Positions 55,180 to 63,252 of a stretch of 64,000 nucleotides of DNA are shown in pieces. The notes beneath the pieces were generated by a model that worked only from the letters and a program-made list of their open reading frames with translations, was not told the DNA's origin and made no database searches. Source of the stretch: Pseudoruegeria sp. SHC-113 (GTDB lineage Bacteria; Pseudomonadota; Alphaproteobacteria; Rhodobacterales; Rhodobacteraceae). Within the stretch, counting starts at the first letter, position 1, and each line of letters begins with the position of its first letter. The stretch spans positions 1,798,001 to 1,862,000 of the forward strand of contig NZ_JAHUBR010000001.1 of the NCBI RefSeq assembly GCF_025376885.1, written 5' to 3'. The position numbers and the translations under genes were made by a program.

Positions 55180-55974
55180 ATGTATAGTTTCGATATCGAG
55201 AGACCTTCGACGATTGCCGACGCCGTGGCGGCGCTTGGCAGCGATGAGGCCCAGGCGCTTGGGGGCGGGCAGACGCTGATTCCGACGCTCAAGCAGCGGC
55301 TGGCCTCGCCGGATAAGCTGGTGAGCCTGACGGGTATTACCGAGATGCAAGGGGTTTGCGTGGCCGATGATGGCGCACTCTGCATCGGTGGCGCGACGCC
55401 CCATGCGGTGGTGGCGCGCGAGGCAGCGGCCACCTATCCGGCGCTGGCGGCGCTGGCCGGGCAGATCGGCGATCCGGCGGTGCGCAACCGCGGCACCATC
55501 GGGGGCTCGCTGGCTAACAATGATCCGGCCGCCTGCTACCCGGCGGCGGTGCTGGCTTCTGGCGCGACCATCGTGACCAACAGCCGCTCCATCGCGGCGG
55601 ATGACTATTTTGACGGCATGTTCGGCACCGCGCTGGACGAGGGCGAAATCATCGTGGAAGTGCGCTTCCCGGTGCCGGAAGCGGCGAGCTATCAGAAGTT
55701 CCTGCAGCCGGCTTCGCGCTTTGCGCTCACGGGTGCCTTCGTGGCAAAATACGCAGATGGCGTGCGCGTGGCCATCACCGGCGCCGGCGAGGAAGGCGTG
55801 TTCCGCTGGAGCGAGGCCGAAGCGGCGCTGAGCCATGAGTTCCGCCCGGATGCCTTGATGGATCTGACCATTCTGGCCGACAACATGATTGAGGATCTGC
55901 ACGGCAGCCGCGCCTACCGCGCGCATCTGGTGAAGGTGATGACGGGCCGGGCCATCGCGGCGGCGATGGGCTGA
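55180..55974 (+). CDS. coxM: CO dehydrogenase-type medium subunit, FAD-binding
   Basis: FAD-bearing subunit that passes electrons from the Fe-S subunit to quinones. The 264-residue protein starts MYSFDIERPSTIADAVAALG, with FAD-binding motifs LGGGQTLIPTLKQRLASP and NRGTIGGSLANNDPAACYPA, and a C-terminal CoxM domain. It is shorter than form I CoxM but standard for form II. It follows coxL after a family B element and ends with a strong terminator. Confidence 0.94.
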   Translation: MYSFDIERPSTIADAVAALGSDEAQALGGGQTLIPTLKQRLASPDKLVSLTGITEMQGVCVADDGALCIGGATPHAVVAREAAATYPALAALAGQIGDPAVRNRGTIGGSLANNDPAACYPAAVLASGATIVTNSRSIAADDYFDGMFGTALDEGEIIVEVRFPVPEAASYQKFLQPASRFALTGAFVAKYADGVRVAITGAGEEGVFRWSEAEAALSHEFRPDALMDLTILADNMIEDLHGSRAYRAHLVKVMTGRAIAAAMG

Positions 55975-55998
55975 GCGAGACGATCCGCTATGAGAACG

Positions 55999-56026
55999 AA
56001 AAACCCCGCCGGATGGCGGGGTTTTT
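55999..56026. terminator. Strong bidirectional terminator between coxM and infC
   Basis: Perfect 12-pair stem AAAAACCCCGCC-ggat-GGCGGGGTTTTT. T runs on both strands serve coxM (plus) and infC (minus). Confidence 0.95.
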
Positions 56027-56047
56027 GTTGGCCCGATGGGCGGCGGA

Positions 56048-56593
56048 TTACTTGGTGATGGGGCCGATCATCATGATCATCTGGCGGCCTTCCATCTTCG
56101 GCATGTTCTCGACCTTGCCGATTTCCTTCACGTCCTCGGCGACGCGTTCCAGCAGATCGCGGCCCAGGTTCTGGTGCGCCATCTCGCGGCCGCGGAAGCG
56201 CAGGGAGACTTTCACCTTGTCGCCGTTGCCCAGGAATTTCAGCACGTTACGCATCTTGACGTCATAGTCATGCGTATCGGTGTTGGGCCGGAATTTGACT
56301 TCCTTGACCTCGATGATCTTCTGCTTCTTGCGCGCTTCGCTCTCGCGCTTCTGCTGTTCGTATTTGAACTTGCCGAAATCCATGATCTTGCAGACCGGCG
56401 GGGTCGCATTGGGGGAGATTTCGACCAGGTCCAGACCGGCTTCCGCGGCGAGGTCCATGGCCTTCGCGGGATGAATGACACCGATGTTTTCGCCGTCCGC
56501 ACCGATCAGGCGAATCTCAGGCGCGCGGATGCGTTCATTGACGCGGGGGCCTGTGTCGCGTGTGGGCGGGGCATTGTGAGGTCTGCGGGCTAT
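56048..56593 (-). CDS. infC: Translation initiation factor IF-3, ATA start
   Basis: IF-3 binds the 30S subunit, dissociates ribosomes and checks start codons. Reading the minus strand from ATA at 56593 gives 181 residues beginning (M)[20 protein letters not shown], then [20 protein letters not shown], the expected N-terminal domain, continuing through [20 protein letters not shown] to MMIGPITK. The frame has no ATG, GTG or TTG before Met46 (56458), where starting would remove most of the N-terminal domain. An AAGGAA ribosome site lies eight bases before the ATA. Many infC genes use a rare AUU-type start for autoregulation; AUA fits that rule. infC is convergent with coxM. Confidence 0.9.
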   Translation of the reverse strand: MARRPHNAPPTRDTGPRVNERIRAPEIRLIGADGENIGVIHPAKAMDLAAEAGLDLVEISPNATPPVCKIMDFGKFKYEQQKRESEARKKQKIIEVKEVKFRPNTDTHDYDVKMRNVLKFLGNGDKVKVSLRFRGREMAHQNLGRDLLERVAEDVKEIGKVENMPKMEGRQMIMMIGPITK

Positions 56594-56805
56594 GGTCGTG
56601 TTCCTTGCATGGTGGATGGTTCGCGGTGAAAATATAGAGGGAGCGCGCGGCTTTCAACCGGATTCCCGATTGTTTCAGGGGGCGAGGGGTGTGGATTTTC
56701 CCCCTTGCGTGTTGTCCGCCACGCACCGATGTAACGCCTGCCGTCTCATGTATGGGCTCAGTGGGAGCCCGCATTTGAACATGAGACCCAACAAGGGAAT
56801 TTGAG

Positions 56806-57498
56806 ATGAACAAGAGCGTACTCGTATTGCTGCTGGTGATTGTCGCCGGTGCGGGGGGTTACCTCGTCTGGCAGAACCAGCAGCAGGATCCGACCGAAGC
56901 GGCCATCGAGGATGCCCGCGACGCGGCTTCTGACGCAAAAGAAGCTGTTCAGGAAGCTGTCGAGAAGGCTGCCGAGGCCGCCGCTGCCGCGACGGAAGAT
57001 GCCAAGGCTGAAGCCGAGGCCGCCGTGGAACAGGCCGGCGAGGCCGTGCAGCAGGCCGCCGAAGACGTGAAGGCCGCCGCGGAAGAGGTGGCCGATCAGG
57101 CCACGGGCGCGGCTGCGGAAGCCGTGCAATCGGCCAGCGAAGCTGTGAAAGAGATGGCCGAAGAGGTCAGCACCCAGATCGATGCCGCGACTGAGGGCGC
57201 CAGCGCGGCCGCCACGGAGGCAAGCGAGGCTGCGACGGAAGCCGCCTCTGAGGCCACCGAGGCTGCCAGTGAGGCTGCCGACGCCGCATCCCAAGCGGGC
57301 TCCGATGCCATGGCCACGATGGGGGAGATCTTCACCGCAGACGGGTTTGACCAGGCCAAGGTGATCGAGCTGATCGAGGGCTCCTCGCTGGAGCAGGGCC
57401 AGAAAGACGTGCTGAAGACCACTGTCGAAAGCGCCGCTAACAACCCGGCGCTCTTGCAGGCCGCCCTGGATCAGGTGAAAGCCGCGCTCGGCCAGTAA
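56806..57498 (+). CDS. Membrane-anchored Ala/Glu-rich amphipathic helix protein
   Basis: A 230-residue protein with one N-terminal transmembrane helix (MNKSVLVLLLVIVAGAGGYL) and then about 150 residues of a long alanine/glutamate/aspartate helix with 11-residue-like periodicity (VQEAVEKAAEAAAAATEDAK; EAATEAASEATEAASEAADA), resembling LEA or apolipoprotein-like helices. A folded C-terminal piece of about 55 residues (GEIFTADGFDQAKVIELIEG, SSLEQGQKDVLKTTVESAAN) ends the protein. It probably spans the periplasm. No named family is recognised. It is divergent from infC across 212 bases, has no obvious partner, and ends with a clear terminator. Confidence 0.75.
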   Translation: MNKSVLVLLLVIVAGAGGYLVWQNQQQDPTEAAIEDARDAASDAKEAVQEAVEKAAEAAAAATEDAKAEAEAAVEQAGEAVQQAAEDVKAAAEEVADQATGAAAEAVQSASEAVKEMAEEVSTQIDAATEGASAAATEASEAATEAASEATEAASEAADAASQAGSDAMATMGEIFTADGFDQAKVIELIEGSSLEQGQKDVLKTTVESAANNPALLQAALDQVKAALGQ

Positions 57499-57531
57499 GC
57501 CGGCCGTGCTCGAACCTGGTTTGGAAATGGC

Positions 57532-57563
57532 AAACGCCGCCCCGGGAGACCAGGGCGGCGTTT
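57532..57563. terminator. Terminator after the Ala/Glu-rich protein
   Basis: Perfect 11-pair stem AAACGCCGCCC / GGGCGGCGTTT (57532-57542, 57553-57563) with a ten-base loop, about 34 bases after the stop. Confidence 0.8.
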
Positions 57564-57580
57564 ACAGTATTGTAGGGGGA

Positions 57581-57645
57581 GGGGGCGCTGCCCCCATCGC
57601 GCTTTCGCGCGATCCCCCCGAGGTATTTGGGGCGAGAGGAAGGGG
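57581..57645. repeat. Family B intergenic element, copy 6
   Basis: Two hairpins, GGGGGC-gct-GCCCCC (57581-57595) and ATCGCGC-tttc-GCGCGAT (57596-57613), then CCCCCCGAGGTATTTGGGGC and GAGAGGAAG. The tail matches copy 5 closely. It lies between the convergent Ala/Glu protein and fpr. Confidence 0.8.
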
Positions 57646-57648
57646 GCC

Positions 57649-58497
57649 TTAGTCGAGGAAGGCTTTTTCCACCACGTATTGCGCTGGTTTGGAATTGGCG
57701 CCTTCTTCGAGCCCGTAGCCTTCGAGCAGCTCCTTGATGTCGAGGTTGAAGGCGAGGTTGCCGCAGACCATGGCGCGGTCGCTTTCCGGGTTGATCGGAT
57801 CGACGCCCAGATCGGCAAAGACATCGCCGGAGCGCATCAGATCAGTGATGCGGCCCATCTTGGGGCTCTCTTCGCGGGTCGTTGTGGGGTAGTAGCGGAT
57901 CTTGTCGGCGAAACCTTCGCCCATCAGCTCGGCGAGCAACTCGTCGTTGCGGATGTCCTCGATCAGCTGTTTGCCATATTCCAGCTCGCCCACCTCGCGG
58001 CAGGTATGGGTTATGATGACCTCGTCGTAGTCCTCGTAGGTCTGCGGTTCGCGCAGCAGCGAGGCGAAGGGGGCAAAGCCCGTGCCGGTGGCGAAGAACC
58101 AGATGCGCTTGCCGGGCAGCAGCGCGTCATGCACCAGCGTGCCGACGGGCTTGGGGCGCAGGATGATCTCATCGCCCGGCTTGATGTGCTGCAGGCGGGA
58201 GGTCAGCGGGCCGTCGGGCACCTTGATCGAGTAGAATTCCATTTCCTCGTCCCAGCTGGGCGAGGCGATGGAATAGGCGCGCAGGAGCGGCTTCTGCTTG
58301 CCGGTTTTCGGATCGGGATCGCCCATCAGGCCGATCATCACGAATTCACCGGAGCGGAACCGCAGCGAAGCGGGCCGGGTGCAGCGGAAGGAGAACAGCC
58401 GATCCGTCCAGTGTTTGACCTCGGTCACTGTCTGGGCGTCGGGCAGGGCGGGAACGGCTTTTGCGGGGGCGTCTTTCACGGGGGTCTGATCTGTCAT
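57649..58497 (-). CDS. fpr: Ferredoxin--NADP reductase
   Basis: FAD enzyme moving electrons between NADPH and ferredoxin or flavodoxin. The 282-residue protein is of the bacterial FPR type. FAD motif RAYS at 73-76 (LLRAYSIASPSWDEEMEFYS), pyrophosphate-binding IKVPDGPLTSRLQHI, NADP motif FFATGTGFAPFASLLREP and the C-terminal VVEKAFLD, with VCGNLAFNLDIKELLEGYG. It is the last gene of the cys operon, 76 bases after the DUF934 gene, and is the likely source of reduced ferredoxin for sulfite reductase CysI. Confidence 0.94.
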   Translation of the reverse strand: MTDQTPVKDAPAKAVPALPDAQTVTEVKHWTDRLFSFRCTRPASLRFRSGEFVMIGLMGDPDPKTGKQKPLLRAYSIASPSWDEEMEFYSIKVPDGPLTSRLQHIKPGDEIILRPKPVGTLVHDALLPGKRIWFFATGTGFAPFASLLREPQTYEDYDEVIITHTCREVGELEYGKQLIEDIRNDELLAELMGEGFADKIRYYPTTTREESPKMGRITDLMRSGDVFADLGVDPINPESDRAMVCGNLAFNLDIKELLEGYGLEEGANSKPAQYVVEKAFLD

Positions 58498-58573
58498 GGC
58501 TTCAGCGGGGGACACTCCCCCGCCCTTCTGTTGATGTCTGTCTAAGGAAGGTTTTCGCGAAACGCGATGCGGC

Positions 58574-58993
58574 CTAGGCCCGCAGGCGCGTTTGGTAATC
58601 GTTGGCTTGCCAATCGGCGCGGAACTGCCATTCGCCTTCGGGCTGGCGAGTGGCGAGATCCTCGCTGATCTCCACCTCGTCAAAGCCCACGCGGCGGGCC
58701 ATGGCGTATTGATCGGAGATCACATGGCCCTTGGCGCGCAGGCGGCCCTGAAAACCCATCTGGCGCAGGCGCTTGGCGATGGTGAAGCCGCGGCCATCGG
58801 CGAAAGAGGGGAAATCAATGCGGATCATGTCGATATCATCGAGCCGGCCAGCAAGGGCAGCGGGATCGGAAACGGAGGCGAGATCCACCGCCAGTGCGGG
58901 GCTGGCGTCATTGGCGGCGAGATCGGTCAGCGGGGTGAAGCCCGCCGTCCAATCCTCAGAGGTGAAGCCCGTATCGGTTACGATGACACTCAT
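58574..58993 (-). CDS. DUF934 family protein of sulfur assimilation operons
   Basis: A 139-residue protein of DUF934. It contains IDMIRIDFPSFADGRGFTIA, then KRLRQMGFQGRLRAKGHVIS and DQYAMARRVGFDEVEI, the conserved core of the family. Such genes are regularly found with cysI and cysH and are assumed to aid sulfite reduction, but the role is not known. The ATG at 58993 overlaps the cysH stop (ATGA). Confidence 0.9.
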   Translation of the reverse strand: MSVIVTDTGFTSEDWTAGFTPLTDLAANDASPALAVDLASVSDPAALAGRLDDIDMIRIDFPSFADGRGFTIAKRLRQMGFQGRLRAKGHVISDQYAMARRVGFDEVEISEDLATRQPEGEWQFRADWQANDYQTRLRA

Positions 58994-59745
58994 TGCGTTG
59001 CTCCTTGCGGCAGCGGGCCGCGCACCATGCGCCCATCCACGAAATGGATGCCGCATTCGGTTTTCTCGGTGTTGCGCCAGCGACCGGCGCGCTCGTCTTC
59101 GCCCGCTTCCACGGGCGAGGTGCAGGGGGCACAGCCGATGGAGGGGTAGCCCTTCGACACCAGCGGGTGGCGCGGCAGGCGGTTTTCTTCCATGTACTCG
59201 CGCACGGCGTCCTTCGTCCAGTGGGCCAGCGGATTGACCTTGATGCGTTTGTTTTCCTCGTTCTCGAAGAAATCGAGCGCGGCGCGCTGGCCGGACTGGA
59301 AGCGCTTGCGGCCGGTGATCCAGGCGTCGAAATCCGCCAGCGCGGCGTTCAGAGGCGCGGTTTTGCGCAGGGCGCAGCAGGCGTTGTTGTCGGACTGGTG
59401 CAGCAGGCCTTCATTATCCTTCAGGAAGACTTCCTCACGGTTGGGGCGGATCACCCGCACATCCGTCAGCCGCAGGCGCTCGGCAACCTCTTCCTGATAG
59501 GAGAGCGTCTCGGGGAAAAGCATCTCGGTATCGAGAAACAGCACGGGCGTCTTGCGATCCATCAGCGAGATCATGTGCAGAAGCACGACCGATTCCGCGC
59601 CGAAGGAGGAGACAAGGGCGACCTTGCCGACCTGGCTGTCGTTCAATGCGCGTTCCAGCACAGCCGTAGCGCTGTGGTGGCGGTAGCGATCATTGAGGGC
59701 GTTGACCCGGGTTTGCACCGGGCCCAAGGGGGTATCAAGCGGCAT
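58990..59745 (-). CDS. cysH: Adenylyl-sulfate (APS) reductase, CysH family
   Basis: Reduces activated sulfate to sulfite using thioredoxin. The 251-residue protein has VALVSSFGAESVVLLHMISL, LFLDTEMLFPETLSY, and the two cysteine pairs of a [4Fe-4S] cluster, DNNACCALRKTAPLN and SIGCAPCTSPVEAGEDERAG. These pairs mark the APS-reducing type rather than the cluster-free PAPS type of E. coli. The catalytic TECGIH ends the conserved part. It overlaps cysI by 11 bases at its start and DUF934 at its end. Confidence 0.95.
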   Translation of the reverse strand: MPLDTPLGPVQTRVNALNDRYRHHSATAVLERALNDSQVGKVALVSSFGAESVVLLHMISLMDRKTPVLFLDTEMLFPETLSYQEEVAERLRLTDVRVIRPNREEVFLKDNEGLLHQSDNNACCALRKTAPLNAALADFDAWITGRKRFQSGQRAALDFFENEENKRIKVNPLAHWTKDAVREYMEENRLPRHPLVSKGYPSIGCAPCTSPVEAGEDERAGRWRNTEKTECGIHFVDGRMVRGPLPQGATQ

Positions 59746-61405
59746 TTTTCGTCTTTGCCTCCGGATAAAGGACCGCCTTGAAGGGCTCAGCACCCAGGCG
59801 GCGGTAGGCTTGCAGGAAAGTCTCGTCGGCGCTTTCGCGCAGATCGAGATAGCCGAGCACGAGGCGCTCGATGGCCGGGACGATTTCGTCATAGGCGAAG
59901 CCGGGGCCTGCGCGCTCGCCGATAGCGGCGTTCTCAGAGCCGTCGCCGCCCAGCGTGATCTGGTAGTTCTCCACGCCAGCGCGATCGAGCCCGAGGATGC
60001 CGATATGGCCCACATGGTGGTGGCCACAGGCGTTGATGCAGCCGGAGATCTTGATCTTCAGCTCACCGATCTCGTGCTCGAGCTTCAGTTCGTCAAAGCG
60101 CAGTGCGATCTGCTGGGCCACGGGGATGGAGCGGGCCGTGGCCAGCGCGCAGTAGTCCATGCCGGGGCAGGCGATGATATCCGAGACCAGCCCGATGTTC
60201 GCCGTGGCCAGCCCCACCGCTTTCAGACGGGCGTGGATGGCCGGGAGGTGGCTCTTGTGCACATGGGGCAGGATCACGTTCTGCTCATGGCTGATGCGCA
60301 GCTCGTCATGGGCGAATTCCTCGGCCAGATCGGCCATCACGCGCATCTGCTCGCTGGTGGCATCGCCCGGCGTGTCACCATGCTTCTTGATCGAGATCGT
60401 GGCGATGGCGTAGCTCGGGTTCTTGTGCTCTGCGAGGTTGGTGTCGGCCCAGCTACGGAAGACGGGATCGTTTTCGTAAGCCGTTTCAAAGGCATCAAGC
60501 GGCGCGTTCACGTAGGCCGGTGCCGGGAAATGGGCGCGGATCTCTTCGAGGAATGCCTGATCGTAGCCCGAGAAGGTGGGGCGAATGAGGGCGAATTGTT
60601 CGTCAACGAGGCTGCGGATTTCGTCGATCCCGTTCTCATGCACGGTGATCTTGATGCGCGCCTTGTACTTGTTATCGCGGCGGCCGAGCGTGTTGTAGAC
60701 GGTCAGCACGGCCTCGACGTAGGGCAGCAGATCTTCGCGCGGCAGGAAGGGGTGCAGCACCTTGCCGATCATTGGCGTGCGGCCAAGGCCACCGCCCACG
60801 AGGATTTCGTAGCCCACTTCACCGGCTTCGTTTTTCACGATGCGCACGGCCAGATCATGGGCTTTCAGCACTGCGCGGTCATGTTCGGACGCGCCCACGG
60901 CGATCTTGAACTTGCGGCCCAGGAACTGGAATTCCGGGTGATCGGTGGACCATTGACGCAGCAGCTCGGCCACGGGGCGCGGATCCTCGATCTCGTCCAC
61001 GGCGGCACCGGCAAAGTGATCGGACGTCACGTTGCGGATGGTGTTGCCCGAGGTCTGGTTGGCGTGCATTTCCACATCGGCCAGCGCATCGAGGATGTCC
61101 GGCACATCCGTCAGCTTGGGCCAGTTGTACTGGATGTTCTGACGGGTTGTGAAATGGCCATACCCGCGATCCCACTTATCGGCGATATAGGCAAGCTGGC
61201 GCATTTGGCCAGCGTTGAGCGTGCCGTAGGGGATGGCGACGCGCAGCATATAGGCGTGCAGCTGCAGGTAGAGCCCGTTCATCAGGCGCAGCGGGCGGAA
61301 TTCCTCTTCCGTCAGGTTGCCGGCCACGCGGCGCTCCACCTGCTTGCGGAACTGCGCGGTGCGGGCGCGGATGAAGGCTTCGTCGAAGTCGTTATACTTG
61401 TACAT
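59735..61405 (-). CDS. cysI: Sulfite reductase hemoprotein, CysI type
   Basis: Siroheme and [4Fe-4S] enzyme reducing sulfite to sulfide. The 556-residue protein has the two half-repeats of the family, with GHFTTRQNIQYNWPKLTDVP and LRISHEQNVILPHVHKSHLP in the ferredoxin-like parts. Cluster cysteines are Cys413 and Cys419 (ACPGMDYCALA), then Cys456 and Cys460 (SGCINACGHHHVGHIG). No CysJ flavoprotein gene is in the operon; together with fpr this suggests a ferredoxin-dependent enzyme. Related sequences can also be nitrite reductases, but the operon points to sulfite. The ATG overlaps the DUF2849 stop. Confidence 0.93.
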   Translation of the reverse strand: MYKYNDFDEAFIRARTAQFRKQVERRVAGNLTEEEFRPLRLMNGLYLQLHAYMLRVAIPYGTLNAGQMRQLAYIADKWDRGYGHFTTRQNIQYNWPKLTDVPDILDALADVEMHANQTSGNTIRNVTSDHFAGAAVDEIEDPRPVAELLRQWSTDHPEFQFLGRKFKIAVGASEHDRAVLKAHDLAVRIVKNEAGEVGYEILVGGGLGRTPMIGKVLHPFLPREDLLPYVEAVLTVYNTLGRRDNKYKARIKITVHENGIDEIRSLVDEQFALIRPTFSGYDQAFLEEIRAHFPAPAYVNAPLDAFETAYENDPVFRSWADTNLAEHKNPSYAIATISIKKHGDTPGDATSEQMRVMADLAEEFAHDELRISHEQNVILPHVHKSHLPAIHARLKAVGLATANIGLVSDIIACPGMDYCALATARSIPVAQQIALRFDELKLEHEIGELKIKISGCINACGHHHVGHIGILGLDRAGVENYQITLGGDGSENAAIGERAGPGFAYDEIVPAIERLVLGYLDLRESADETFLQAYRRLGAEPFKAVLYPEAKTKNAA

Positions 61406-61713
61406 CAGGCTTGCTCCGCTGCTTCTTGCTTGCCGTGGAAGTAGTTGGAGGGGCCGATGGCGCGGAACTCCTCGCGGAAATGGGTGGGGACGGGGCCCGC
61501 GTCACCGGCCACGGCATCGGCGAGATAGGCGCCGACGGTTTTGTGGGTTTGCGCGGCCGCGTAGGAGAGGCGCTCGTCGGCCTCTTCGGGGATGGTGAAG
61601 AGCGCGGCCTCGGCGTGCTTGCGGGTCCAGCCGCCGTCTTCGGTCAGGTAGATGACATCGCCTTCGATCAGGTCATTGGCGGTCACGATTTTGGGCGTGA
61701 ACTTGCGGGCCAT
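61405..61713 (-). CDS. DUF2849 family small protein
   Basis: A 102-residue protein of DUF2849: KIVTANDLIEGDVIYLTEDG, then GWTRKHAEAALFTIPEEADE and the tail GPVPTHFREEFRAIGPSNYF, then HGKQEAAEQA. It always seems to sit between cysG and cysI in related bacteria. Its stop and start overlap both neighbours as four-base ATGA-type junctions, so it is translated with them. Role unknown; help with siroheme handover or electron delivery to CysI would be a reasonable guess. Confidence 0.9.
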   Translation of the reverse strand: MARKFTPKIVTANDLIEGDVIYLTEDGGWTRKHAEAALFTIPEEADERLSYAAAQTHKTVGAYLADAVAGDAGPVPTHFREEFRAIGPSNYFHGKQEAAEQA

Positions 61714-63122
61714 CAGGCGAATTCCTTCTTCTTCAGTGTGTTGGTTGCGGCCAGGGCTGCGCGGGGCGCGAGGCCGTAAAAGGTGAGGGCCGGGCCGGTC
61801 ATGTCGGCGGCGGCCAGATCCTGAGGCAGGGCGGCGAGCGTGGTGGCGATCACCCGCTGGTTGGCCTGCGAAATGTTCTCGATCACGGTGACGGGCGTTT
61901 CACCGGCGGCGCCATGCATCAGCAGGCGGCCCTGCAGGAAGCGCGCGGCACGTTTGCCCATGTAGATGGCAGCCACTTCACCGGCGCGGGCCAGCGCGGC
62001 CCAGTCCTGCTCGGCGAAGCCTTCCATATCGTGGCCCGTCAGCAGGCGCACCGAGGCGTTGCGGCCCCGTTGCGTCAGGCTCTGGCCGATGGCGGCGACG
62101 CCGGCAGAGGCGGCGGTGATGCCGGGCACGATGCGGTAGGAGAGGCCGGCCTTGGTGACGGCTTCAAGCTCTTCATCCAGACGGCCAAAGACGGTGGCAT
62201 CGCCGGATTTCAGCCGCACCACCTGCGCGCCAGCTGCGGCGTGGGCCACGATCAGCGCGTTGATCTCGGCCTGCGGCATGGAATCGCCGAAGCCGGTTTT
62301 GCCCGTCTCGATGATGGTCGCTTCGCGGCGGGCCAGTTCGAGGATTTCCACTGGCACAAGACGGTCGTGCAGCACCACGTCGGCGGCGTCCAGCGCCTTG
62401 CGGGCCTTCAGCGTGAGCAATTCGGGATCGCCGGGGCCAGCGCCCACGAAATCCACATGGCCCTTGCGGGGCGTGGCGGAGAGGTGCTTTTCCAAGAGGC
62501 CCTCAAGCGCGGCCTGCGCGCCATCTTCTCCGGCGTCTTCCAGCGCAGACGGGCCCGCGCCGAAGTAATAATCGGCCCAGAAATCGCGGCGCTTGCGGCC
62601 AAAGGGCAGGCTTTCCACTTGCGCGCGGAAGGCCTTGCCGATGCGGGCCAGCGTGCCGAGGCGGGCGGGCAGCGCGGCTTCCAGATCGCGCTTGATGGCG
62701 CGGGCCAGCACGGGGGCAGCGCCTTCGGTGCCGATGGCCACGGTGACAGGGTCACGGTCCACTATGGCGGGCGTGATGAAGGCGCTCTCTTCCAGATTGT
62801 CCACAATGTTGACGAGCGCGCCATCGGCCTGCGCCAGCTTCGCCGCGCGGGCGTCCTCGGCGTCATCCTCGTTGGCGGCGTAAAACAGCGCGGCGCAGAG
62901 CGCATCGCCGGCTTCCAGCGGGCGGCGGATCAGGGTAAGGCGGCCCTCGGCGGCCCAGCCTTCGATCTCCGGCGCTGCGTCTTGCGCGAATACGCTGAGG
63001 CGAGCTTCGGTTTTGAGCAGCAGGCGCAGCTTGGCCAGCGCAGCCGCGCCACCGCCCGAAAGGACGATGCGGCGGCCCGAGACGGCCAGGAAGATCGGAA
63101 AATGCTGCACAGCTTTGCTCAC
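61713..63122 (-). CDS. cysG: Siroheme synthase (fused CysG)
   Basis: Multifunctional enzyme making siroheme from uroporphyrinogen III. The 469-residue protein has an N-terminal dehydrogenase/ferrochelatase part (FLAVSGRRIVLSGGGAAALA, then FITPAIVDRDPVTVAIGTEG) and, from about residue 222, an SAM-dependent uroporphyrinogen methyltransferase domain (HVDFVGAGPGDPELLTLKAR, VVRLKSGDATVFGRLDEELE, VPGITAASAGVAAIG, LTGHD). It is first in the six-gene cys operon and divergent from an Lrp-type regulator across 130 bases. Confidence 0.95.
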   Translation of the reverse strand: MSKAVQHFPIFLAVSGRRIVLSGGGAAALAKLRLLLKTEARLSVFAQDAAPEIEGWAAEGRLTLIRRPLEAGDALCAALFYAANEDDAEDARAAKLAQADGALVNIVDNLEESAFITPAIVDRDPVTVAIGTEGAAPVLARAIKRDLEAALPARLGTLARIGKAFRAQVESLPFGRKRRDFWADYYFGAGPSALEDAGEDGAQAALEGLLEKHLSATPRKGHVDFVGAGPGDPELLTLKARKALDAADVVLHDRLVPVEILELARREATIIETGKTGFGDSMPQAEINALIVAHAAAGAQVVRLKSGDATVFGRLDEELEAVTKAGLSYRIVPGITAASAGVAAIGQSLTQRGRNASVRLLTGHDMEGFAEQDWAALARAGEVAAIYMGKRAARFLQGRLLMHGAAGETPVTVIENISQANQRVIATTLAALPQDLAAADMTGPALTFYGLAPRAALAATNTLKKKEFA

Positions 63123-63210
63123 ATGATGGGTTTCTACAGCTCAATATAGGATATTTTCCCATGTTTGCGCCATTAGGGCTTGTGAATAAGGATGATTGTT
63201 CCGATATTGC

Positions 63211-63242
63211 GCGGCGAGAAAGCACATATTCCAAAATATCGG
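63211..63242. promoter_or_regulatory. Inverted repeat before the Lrp gene
   Basis: CCGATATT at 63211-63218 and AATATCGG at 63235-63242 form a perfect inverted repeat with 16 bases between, ending 10 bases before the regulator ATG. A related GATATTTT lies at 63150-63157 near the cysG start. These AT-rich motifs in a GC-rich region may be sites of the Lrp-type protein for itself and the cys operon (inference). Confidence 0.5.
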
Positions 63243-63252
63243 GGAAAAAGGG

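Noticed and set aside
56048-56458. infC beginning at the first ATG (136 residues)
   Set aside because: This would delete most of the IF-3 N-terminal domain, which is intact just upstream in the same frame back to ATA 56593.
59693-61444. A 583-codon plus-strand frame opposite cysI
   Set aside because: Antisense shadow of cysI; no ribosome site or known domain.
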